Positions 17,862 to 25,362 of a stretch of DNA of 49,915 nucleotides are shown piece by piece. Within the stretch, counting starts at the first letter, position 1, and each line of letters begins with the position of its first letter. Under the pieces are notes generated by a model. The model worked only from the letters and a program-made list of their open reading frames with translations, searched no databases and was not told where the DNA came from. The position numbers and the translations under genes are program-made. This stretch comes from Lachnospiraceae bacterium (lineage in GTDB: Bacteria; Bacillota; Clostridia; Lachnospirales; Lachnospiraceae): NCBI GenBank assembly GCA_009911195.1, contig QXWV01000123.1:1-49915 (forward strand). Reading direction: 5' to 3'.

Positions 17862-18027
17862 GAATTGAAATCACTGCATAATTCCAATGTTCCGTTTAAC
17901 TTTTAGTTTACTAAAACAGTCTTATTCCTCAATCCAGGATAAGCATTCCAATTTTTATCAACAAAAGCACTGTTTCCATTCTTCAATGCCTGGCCCTGTA
18001 ATGGCAGTGCAATCAAATTTCCTATGC

Positions 18028-18092
18028 TACCCCGGCAGACTATTCCGCCTCAAGTCGGAAGACTTGAGGCTACACACAGCGCCCCATACCCC
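18028..18092 (-). pseudogene. Remnant of a subtilase gene 3' end
   Basis: The 16 bp TACCCCGGCAGACTAT at 18028-18043 is identical to 25364-25379, the 3' end of the intact S8 peptidase gene. The 21 bp at 18072-18092 match 25385-25405 with one difference. Read on the minus strand this restores the C-terminal GYGALCV of the peptidase. Between the two matches the remnant carries an insertion centred on a palindrome (CCTCAAGTC / GACTTGAGG, 18048-18069). Homology ends sharply at 18092. Confidence 0.6.
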
Positions 18093-18097
18093 GTTGA

Positions 18098-18229
18098 TGT
18101 CAAGTAATTGTCACGAACTTTTTTCACTTTTTTTGAGTGAAAATCGCTGAAACCCTCATAACTTCGTGGGGCATGTGGTAAATTATTGCTAAGTCGGGGT
18201 AAAATTGGTGGTAAATTAGTGTCAAGTAA
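18098..18229. repeat. Repeat-flanked segment, possible IS-end remnant
   Basis: TGTCAAGTAA occurs as direct repeats at 18098-18107 and 18220-18229. Between them lie a hairpin (TTTTCACT 18121-18128 / AGTGAAAA 18136-18143) and three iterations of a GGTAAATTA-like word (about 18177, 18197 and 18209). This looks like the multi-repeat terminus of an IS21-like or other element, but no transposase is present. Confidence 0.35.
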
Positions 18230-18442
18230 AAATCCTAATTGATGCCCAATAAAGTATACTCAAAAAAGGAAATGCCTTGTGTGTACCTCCTGGAAAATAG
18301 TTTAATGCTCTCCCTCTAACCTCTCTTGCTAAGATGATGCCCTCAAATTTGATTATCATTATTTTAATTACAAAGATAAATTTCTCATACATAATCAAAA
18401 TATATATTAATACCTTATCTACACATCGAAAAATTTTAATAT

Positions 18443-21103
18443 CTAATCTTCTTTTCTTCTAAATATGCCAACCAGTTTTGTCGTGTCTTTCAATACATCA
18501 GGTAAAACCTTATCATGAGGAAGATTACATGGCCGCAAAACACATTGAGCACTCTTACAAATTGGTTCCGTAGCATTGCCAAACAGTTCTTGAATCACTC
18601 CATTCATTTCTTCCGTCCAATTAAACTTATTACGTTCTAACATCTCTCCTGTTATACTTATTTCATATTCTGGAAATTCTTTCTTAATTCTCTCACTCGC
18701 CCGCTCCGAATAAAAAATTGTTTTCACTATAATCTTAACATCTCTATTTTTGTCTAAAACATCTGGAATATGGTTACTATTTACCCCAAAAATATAATTT
18801 CTCTTATTACCAAAACTTCTAATTTTCTTAAGATAATAATTCAACATATCTATTGTCGATTTACCAGATAATGCATTATCCGTCAAAAACACAATTTTAG
18901 ATATCGGGACATTCATATAGAAATACTCGTCATCCTGAATTCTCAAATTTCTATTAATAGTATTACCATCAAACGCCATTCTTAGCGAACCTCTATCTCC
19001 ATTTGAATAACGTTCTATAAGCAAATTTAATGTTGCCCCAACTCCATCAGGCTCCTTCGCTATAATCAAAGTATTATTTTTACTTAATTTTTCAATTTCA
19101 TCTAAATATTTTTTCATCATTTTACTTGGTTCTAACACAAAGGAACAATAGAATCCTTTTAATATCATTTCTTCAAATTTGTCATACTTAACTTTATCAA
19201 ATTGAAAAACTTGCATCAGCCATAGAAGTTTATATAATGCTATATTACTCACAAATGCATCCCGATAAGTAGTACCAAGATAATTATATATACCATTATC
19301 AAACCCTATATTCGTAATAATGGTTACTAATTTATTCATATGATTGCTATCATTCAACCATTGATTTCCTATAACAAATTTAGTTGCTACCTTTGATATA
19401 TTCTTAACTGTATCAACAACATCCTCATATTCTCCTAACAAATATACTTGTTTTTTATCTTTTTCATAAAAACATAATCCAGATTTTATCTTTGTGCTCT
19501 CTATATTTATACCAGATAGACTATAAATTTTATCCTCTAAAATAGTCTCATTTGCAACTTTATATTCAAATATGTTTCCTATCCCAATTCCAATCTTTAA
19601 TTCTTCAATTATTACTTCTTCATCTATATACTTCTCATTTTTTAAACTTTCGAATAAATTTTCCACTTTTCCTTCAAAAGGAACATATATAGCGTATGGC
19701 ATCACTAAATGAAAATACTCTGCAAATTGCGTTTTTACCGATACTTTCTCAATATTCATGTAATCACTTATAAATTTAGCATATTTACGTAAAGCATCTA
19801 ATATTCGACCATTATGTAACTCTTCATCAAAATATATTTTTATTAACTGATTTTGAAAAAAATCTGTTTCTGATAAATCCGTCAAAATTTTTAAACAAGT
19901 ATTATCCTCATTACATAATTTTGTACAATACTCTACCAAAAAATCCAACGTCAAAACATTAATAGTTCCCACTTGTGCTATCGTAGAAGTTCTAAGTCCA
20001 TTCTGATCTCTTTTTATGCGATTCCAAAATGTTTCATAAAGTGTTCTTTCTTCTTTTACTATTTTCCCTTCTGAAATTAAAAAATCATCATTTTCAGAGA
20101 AACGATTTATTAGTCTTGTATACATATTAGTTTGCACATTTACCCAAAAAACATCTCCAAGAAAAACATTATATATCCTCTTTTCCATCAGTTCTTTCAA
20201 TACCATTTGTTTACTAAAATTTGTACCATTTTCCATAATAAATGCAAAAGAACATGGTTCCTCATAAGCCTCTCTTTTGTATAAATAATAAAATGCTATT
20301 GCATTTTCTTCATTTTCTCCTTCAAACTTACACTCCTCTGCATTAAAATAATCTCTATTTACATTACGGACAAGAACTTCATTTCCCCATATTGCCACAA
20401 TAGTTCCATTTTTAGCACTATTAATCCCTGCATTCTCACCATACAAGATTTCTCCTCCATCACATAACATTTTAATTAAATAAATATGAAATTCTTCTGC
20501 TATTTCCAGCATTTTGCTTTTTATGGATTCTTTATCATCACCAATATGATTAACCCTGTTAAATAGTTGCAAAGAAAAGATTAGTTGCAAATAGTGCTCT
20601 TCCGTCAACTCGAACTCAGTAGCAGCGTCTTCTATCAATCTATGTATTGGAAAAACTTTCTCTCCGCTATCTTCCAGTTCAAAAACCCATTTAACCTGTC
20701 CAATTACATCATTCAATTTTCTGTAAAAGTCGTAAAATTTATTATCTTGATTTGTATCATACACATCCTTTCTATTTCGCAACCAAACCAAAAACTTAAT
20801 AAAAATAACTTCTTTACACTCATAAAATCTATCTTCTTCGTCCGAAGCTATCGCTGAAAAATAAGATACAAATTTTAAAATTTTATCAATATGTGCAGTA
20901 TAATTCTGACCTTCTTGAAAGCCTACCCATTTAGTACATAGAACCCAAAAGGCATTTGCATATTCTATAATGCAATTCTTCCTTTCGTCAGTCGTAATCG
21001 TTTCGTCCAAATAAAGCTCCCATAGACTATTCATATCTGACTCTTCTGCTTTTGTTTTTACATGTAATAATAGTATATAATCATTCAATCGTTTCTTTAG
21101 CAT
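18443..21103 (-). CDS. Large partner of primase-RT, C-terminal PRTase-like domain
   Basis: 886-aa protein of unknown function, encoded directly after the primase-reverse transcriptase gene with a 7-nt overlap, so the two are translated together. Most of it (1-730) matches nothing I recognise and is probably mixed helical with no membrane segments. The C-terminal ~150 residues resemble conflict-associated phosphoribosyltransferase domains: a strand plus PRPP-loop-like turn VFLTDNALSGKST (Asp742, 746-750) and the closing pattern PCN..LP..........F.R at the very end. The usual second acidic residue of the PRPP motif is replaced by Asn743. The gene is strongly AT-rich compared with its neighbours, a sign of transfer. 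The domain call is by pattern only. Confidence 0.5.
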   Translation of the reverse strand: MLKKRLNDYILLLHVKTKAEESDMNSLWELYLDETITTDERKNCIIEYANAFWVLCTKWVGFQEGQNYTAHIDKILKFVSYFSAIASDEEDRFYECKEVIFIKFLVWLRNRKDVYDTNQDNKFYDFYRKLNDVIGQVKWVFELEDSGEKVFPIHRLIEDAATEFELTEEHYLQLIFSLQLFNRVNHIGDDKESIKSKMLEIAEEFHIYLIKMLCDGGEILYGENAGINSAKNGTIVAIWGNEVLVRNVNRDYFNAEECKFEGENEENAIAFYYLYKREAYEEPCSFAFIMENGTNFSKQMVLKELMEKRIYNVFLGDVFWVNVQTNMYTRLINRFSENDDFLISEGKIVKEERTLYETFWNRIKRDQNGLRTSTIAQVGTINVLTLDFLVEYCTKLCNEDNTCLKILTDLSETDFFQNQLIKIYFDEELHNGRILDALRKYAKFISDYMNIEKVSVKTQFAEYFHLVMPYAIYVPFEGKVENLFESLKNEKYIDEEVIIEELKIGIGIGNIFEYKVANETILEDKIYSLSGINIESTKIKSGLCFYEKDKKQVYLLGEYEDVVDTVKNISKVATKFVIGNQWLNDSNHMNKLVTIITNIGFDNGIYNYLGTTYRDAFVSNIALYKLLWLMQVFQFDKVKYDKFEEMILKGFYCSFVLEPSKMMKKYLDEIEKLSKNNTLIIAKEPDGVGATLNLLIERYSNGDRGSLRMAFDGNTINRNLRIQDDEYFYMNVPISKIVFLTDNALSGKSTIDMLNYYLKKIRSFGNKRNYIFGVNSNHIPDVLDKNRDVKIIVKTIFYSERASERIKKEFPEYEISITGEMLERNKFNWTEEMNGVIQELFGNATEPICKSAQCVLRPCNLPHDKVLPDVLKDTTKLVGIFRRKED

Positions 21104-23619
21104 TCTCTTTCTTCCTTTTCCTGTAATTTTAACTCTAACAAAATTTCTGCATTTTGAACCTCTTCCGAAATCTCACATTTTTTTAAATATTCTTTCAAGG
21201 TTAAAATACCATCTTTATCAATATTTAAGGAAATATTATCAATACACAACACTAGCATACATAACATATTTTTAAAATTTATGCTGTCAGCTGGAATCTT
21301 CACATAATCCCGATTGTAAAAAAAGGAATGACTCTTTGTAACATCATTAAAAATTCTATTATAAAATTTTCTAAATAATGATCCCCTGCCAAATTGAGAA
21401 GATAAAATTCTTTCGTAGAATTCTTCAAAGTATTTTTCTTGCAAAGTATTGCTCACTTTATCACTAAAGATCAAATTTGCATCATTAATATCCCAATTAT
21501 TTTTACGATAGATGTATCTAATATAAACATTTTCAAATTCAGCCTTATCTATAGTATTTATCCAATTATCCTCTCTAACTTGAAAAACATCATAATTTAA
21601 ATCCCGAAATTCCTGTAATTCAAGTTTGTCTACCAGAGATAGTTCTCCAATTTTTCCATAATTTTTTGTTTTTTTTAAGTTGAGATAAAGTCCTTTTTCC
21701 TCCAAAAAGCCTGCCAAATCTCTAATAAGCATTTCTCCGTCAATAGTACTTGGAAAAAACATAAACATATCATCAACATATCTATAACTTTTAACTTCTT
21801 GGTACATACTATTACTCATAAAAAACTGAGAAATCATTTCTTCCAGTACAATCTCTGCCAATACTCTAGCATATGCAGGTCCTTGAGGCACTCCACGTAA
21901 ATCTCCAACACTTTCAAGCATTATTTTTTCATTTATAGAATTTAAGTATTTATATATATTTTTAAATTTTTCATATTCCTTTATCTTTTTATGCTGCAAT
22001 ATGTTTTCAAACATTGTTTGAAGATATATATTATCATAAAAACCCTTAATATCCATTTTTGCACAAACGTAATTCTCAAATATAGGATAAGAAAAGTATT
22101 GCGATATATCATTTTTAAAACGCATCCACGAGCTTATCCATGGATAAAAGACATCCCCTCCAATACCAAAATTCAAATGATAACTATATGAAGAATAATC
22201 TTTCTGTAGATACATTATCATTTTATTAACCAATGCTGTTGTGATCACACGTTCCTGTGCACCCAAAGAGATTAATATGCGTTGTTTATCTTCTTCGTTT
22301 CTTATATATTTCCTAAATTCAATCTTAGAAGGCACACTATATTTACCCCTTTCTATCTTACTAATAATTTCTTCTATTTTGCAATAATCATAATACGAAA
22401 AAGAATTAAGTTTATTTAATGTCTGCAAATGATATACCTCATCATTATACATAAAATAATTTATTTCCTTTTCTATAATATTCTCCACAAAATTAATTTT
22501 ATTTGAAAAATCATTTACATTCGACATATGGTATGGAATATCTAATGCTTTAAAAATATACTCATCAATAAACATGTCCCTTTTTTCTATAGGACAATTC
22601 CTATTATTATACAATTCATATAAATAATTAAATGTTATTGGAAAATAATATTTTTTATATTTCGCTATCATATTATGAGTAATCTGCGAATTATAATTCT
22701 GTTGCTTTTTCAGAATTTCCAATAAAAGTTGTTCTCCATTTTCCATATGTCCAAATACACCCAACAGAACAATACGTTCAAGACTTGTCAATCTGCCATC
22801 TGCTATATGAAGCCAAATACTACTTAAAATTTCATCTAAAACAAATACCTCTCTAATTTCATCTAATGATATTTCCCGTTTACCTACCAATATTTTTTTA
22901 TGATATTTTATAATATTCTCGGTTGATATTTTTTGCGTAATAGCTAATTTATCAACAATCTGTTCAATTGAATTTTTTTTGATTCCTTCAAGAAACGTCA
23001 ATTGATTGCTCAAAAACTTTTCATCCAAACTCTCAACAGAGTTAAATTGATCTTCATCTTTATCGATAAAATATGAATATGTCCCTAACTGATGGCGTGA
23101 CAAAGGAAGTTTAACTTGCAATCCATATTTATTATTTACTTTTCCGCTTCCTGTTTTGGGGAAACAATCTAAACCAAACCTTCCGTCCATCACTATTTTA
23201 TAATAAAAACTATCCCTAAGTTTAGTCACTATAGTAAATGCTAGATCTTTTGTTATCACCTGATCTAGAAAAATCCATACATGAATTCCTCTTCTACCGG
23301 AAAATTCCAACAAATAACTTATATGCAATTCTTCCAATTTCGAAATCAAAGCATCTACATATTCTCTTTTTAGGATTTTTAATTCATCCCTATTTTGATT
23401 TTTACAATCAAAATCAAAGCAAATCCACCTCAACTTATTTTGGTTTGTTTGCTGCTGATATGTTCCTATCGAATGTCCTCCTCGCAACATTTCTTCAATT
23501 AATGATACTGTAATTGGTGATTTTACAGTAAAATATTTTGATTTTTCCTGTTGTATAGCGGCAACACTTGTATTTACAACAAAATTCTCATATAATTTCT
23601 CTGCTACCTTTTTATACAT
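21097..23619 (-). CDS. Archaeo-eukaryotic primase - reverse transcriptase fusion
   Basis: 840-aa fusion. The N-terminus (~1-210) is an AEP/PrimPol-type domain: catalytic D69-F-D71 in RWICFDFDCK, the S-G-R-R-G-I-H113-V-W motif (107-115), then FPKTG and Q-V-K-L-P-L-S-R-H (168-176). Residues ~210-430 are a linker or helical domain. The RT domain (~430-660) shows motif A KMDIKGFYDNI (Asp523), RGVPQGPAYAR (575-584) and the catalytic YVDD at 614-617 in YRYVDDMFMFF. Both active sites appear intact, so it could prime and copy nucleic acid without an external primer. It is followed, overlapping, by the 886-aa gene. No maturase or Cas1 domain is seen. It belongs with defence-type or unknown-group RTs rather than group II introns; placement needs a tree. 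Confidence 0.88.
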   Translation of the reverse strand: MYKKVAEKLYENFVVNTSVAAIQQEKSKYFTVKSPITVSLIEEMLRGGHSIGTYQQQTNQNKLRWICFDFDCKNQNRDELKILKREYVDALISKLEELHISYLLEFSGRRGIHVWIFLDQVITKDLAFTIVTKLRDSFYYKIVMDGRFGLDCFPKTGSGKVNNKYGLQVKLPLSRHQLGTYSYFIDKDEDQFNSVESLDEKFLSNQLTFLEGIKKNSIEQIVDKLAITQKISTENIIKYHKKILVGKREISLDEIREVFVLDEILSSIWLHIADGRLTSLERIVLLGVFGHMENGEQLLLEILKKQQNYNSQITHNMIAKYKKYYFPITFNYLYELYNNRNCPIEKRDMFIDEYIFKALDIPYHMSNVNDFSNKINFVENIIEKEINYFMYNDEVYHLQTLNKLNSFSYYDYCKIEEIISKIERGKYSVPSKIEFRKYIRNEEDKQRILISLGAQERVITTALVNKMIMYLQKDYSSYSYHLNFGIGGDVFYPWISSWMRFKNDISQYFSYPIFENYVCAKMDIKGFYDNIYLQTMFENILQHKKIKEYEKFKNIYKYLNSINEKIMLESVGDLRGVPQGPAYARVLAEIVLEEMISQFFMSNSMYQEVKSYRYVDDMFMFFPSTIDGEMLIRDLAGFLEEKGLYLNLKKTKNYGKIGELSLVDKLELQEFRDLNYDVFQVREDNWINTIDKAEFENVYIRYIYRKNNWDINDANLIFSDKVSNTLQEKYFEEFYERILSSQFGRGSLFRKFYNRIFNDVTKSHSFFYNRDYVKIPADSINFKNMLCMLVLCIDNISLNIDKDGILTLKEYLKKCEISEEVQNAEILLELKLQEKEEREC

Positions 23620-23972
23620 AATATTCCCTTCATAATCTGGAATTCACCAGTTCTTTTCTAAATCCTTATCTGATTTTCAATCAAGGTTTTTTCAAAATAA
23701 AAAATTATTGTTTCTTTGTATTTACTATCCATTATCCTTTCTCTTAGAATATCTTCTCTCTACAGCCACTTCTTCTTTCAAACAACATATTTACTTCGTG
23801 AGTATAGTCGTTTCTAAAACATCTGCCTTGTGTGTCAGATTATTTCCTAAAAATAGCACCTTAAACAACTCTATTGCAATAGAAAGGACATTTTTTGCTA
23901 TAAGTAATTGGGGAAATGGCCCACCTCACCATTTCCCCGATTCTAATCTTAATGAAAATATCTACGCTCCTT
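23620..23972. other. Intergenic region upstream of the primase-RT gene
   Basis: 353 nt, AT-rich. It should hold the promoter of the primase-RT operon (minus strand). Several TTGA-containing words are present but no clean -35/-10 pair. I looked for a retron-like msr/msd pair of long inverted repeats and did not see one. An open frame on the plus strand here is compositionally random. Confidence 0.4.
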
Positions 23973-24902
23973 TTACACCATCTGAAGCCCTGCAAGCAAC
24001 TCCACTTCTGCAATATCAAGCCCTGAATATTTCGCAACCTTATCAATCGACAATTCACCATCCTGCAACATTCTGAGCGCCGCCTCTTTTTTAGCCTCAT
24101 CTTTCCCTTTATCTATACCTTTTTTCAAGATTGTCCTTGCTTCTGTCTCAATTAACGCTCCACCCATCATTCCACCTATCTCTTTCTGCACATTCTCATA
24201 CTTCTGTGCGATTTCTTTAATCACATCCCCGGAAAGTTCTATAATCGTACGTTTGTCAAATGCCCCAATAATCCCTTCCTGTTCCAGTTTATTAAGCCTT
24301 TCCAAAATATCCTGATACTCTGCTTTCAGTTCTGTCAATTTCTCTTTATTACTATTATACACCTGAAAGTTCTTTTCATGTGAAAAAATATAAAATGGAA
24401 TTAACAATAACAGTCCTTTTGAAAAAATATCTTCCAGAGAATATTCCTGTACTTTCATAATCGGCACTTCATACTCTACGCTTCCGCCTGGCGTTTTTAT
24501 CACATACCTCATTTTATCAGGTGTCTTTTTATAGTTCCTCAGATATAACACCGCCGTATTTGGAAATGTCACTGTCAATGTTTCATGAATGACTTCACCC
24601 TCATCCAATGCTATCTGGGCATCATACTCAAACAGCCGAATTGTCATCCGACCGTCCGGCAGACTGCTCTCACATTCCAGATGGTATTTCTTCTTTTTCT
24701 TTCCATATATTATGAAATTTGTATCCGTTATTCTTTCATGGTCGGCTGCATCCTGTTGATCCATAAAATGCTCATTGGGATGAAACTCTATTATCTCATT
24801 CCCTGTATAGTCTTCCTTGAAAATCTCATTGATTACCGGAATAATCATCTGCCGGCAGTCATTTAAGATTGTCCGAAATGCCCCGTCATATATATTTCCC
24901 AT
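23973..24902 (-). CDS. Rpn/PD-(D/E)XK nuclease-like protein
   Basis: 309-aa member of a family abundant in Lachnospiraceae and related to Rpn recombination-promoting nucleases (transposase_31/PDDEXK). The core motif is visible as TDTNFII... KYHLECESS, i.e. Asp followed by a Glu-x-Glu pair rather than Glu-x-Lys, so catalysis may be altered. The C-terminal half is helical and charged, with a coiled-coil-like stretch (KEKLTELKAEYQDILERLN), ending in an HTH-like LSIDKVAKYSGLDIAEVELL. The start is ATG 24902 with GGAGG upstream. It lies 354 nt from the primase-RT gene with more typical composition, so it is probably a separate gene. Confidence 0.7.
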   Translation of the reverse strand: MGNIYDGAFRTILNDCRQMIIPVINEIFKEDYTGNEIIEFHPNEHFMDQQDAADHERITDTNFIIYGKKKKKYHLECESSLPDGRMTIRLFEYDAQIALDEGEVIHETLTVTFPNTAVLYLRNYKKTPDKMRYVIKTPGGSVEYEVPIMKVQEYSLEDIFSKGLLLLIPFYIFSHEKNFQVYNSNKEKLTELKAEYQDILERLNKLEQEGIIGAFDKRTIIELSGDVIKEIAQKYENVQKEIGGMMGGALIETEARTILKKGIDKGKDEAKKEAALRMLQDGELSIDKVAKYSGLDIAEVELLAGLQMV

Positions 24903-25362
24903 ATACAATCCTCCGTATTTCTTATTTACATCATATCATTATCATACTGTATACACAACTACATTTAAAATATAATATGAAATTTTAAACTCTACATGGA
25001 TATTGCTAACATTACCTGAAAAATCTCTAAATGCATAATGGAAGTTTTAACTCCATTATTATCAAATCTCCAATGCCTAATTCATTCCCTCAGATTACTT
25101 GTCGATATACTAACAAACCAATCTCACTTATAGATATGGCTTATCCTGTTCGTTACATCCCGTTTCCTATCCATAATCTGAATAGACCAGAAACATGTTT
25201 CACAGAAATTTTGTCATCTTTCGCAGAAAATTGTTCATAAACAACTAATAATTGCGGACAAATTAAAGTCGTTTATTTTAAAATTAACGAATAATAAGCA
25301 CTTTATTCGACACCATAAACCATAAAAATAAAGCGCTTATTATCCCAAAAATCTCCCCTATT
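24903..25362. other. Gene-free stretch between Rpn-like and S8 peptidase genes
   Basis: 460 nt, AT-rich, with no credible gene. It contains the promoter region of the Rpn-like gene (a weak TTGTGT / TATGAT pair, spacing 17, on the minus strand) and, near the peptidase, a long imperfect hairpin described separately. Confidence 0.5.
25291..25343 (-). terminator. Long hairpin downstream of the S8 peptidase gene
   Basis: 17-bp arms (25291-25307 and 25327-25343) with one mismatch and a 19-nt loop. On the minus strand it lies 20 nt past the peptidase stop and is followed by TCGTTAATTTT. It is AT-rich for a terminator, and may instead be a relic boundary. Confidence 0.45.

Larger units (their letters stand above)
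17862..18442. other. Gene-free stretch bordering the AT-rich island
   Basis: No credible ORF. It holds a degraded subtilase 3' end (18028-18092), then a repeat-rich segment (18098-18229), then about 200 nt of AT-rich 3' flank of the 886-aa gene in which I see nothing definite. It marks one edge of the reverse-transcriptase island. Confidence 0.6.

Noticed and set aside
18746-18905. Walker A P-loop in the 886-aa protein (LSGKST)
   Set aside because: The first Gly of GxxxxGK[ST] is missing (Asp in its place) and the strand-loop context fits a PRPP-type loop better.
21097-23619. Group II intron or CRISPR-associated reverse transcriptase
   Set aside because: No maturase, endonuclease, Cas6 or Cas1 domain, no intron RNA ends and no CRISPR array nearby.
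23620-23972. Retron-type ncRNA (msr/msd) upstream of the reverse transcriptase
   Set aside because: No pair of long inverted repeats with an internal structured region could be found by eye. The RT is also fused to a primase and carries no retron-typical VTG region that I could identify.
23708-24076. 122-aa plus-strand open frame between the RT and Rpn-like genes
   Set aside because: No ribosome site. It runs into the Rpn-like coding region on the opposite strand and has no family resemblance.
25031-25240. 69-aa plus-strand open frame in the gap before the S8 gene
   Set aside because: No ribosome site, AT-rich random-looking composition and no recognised motif.
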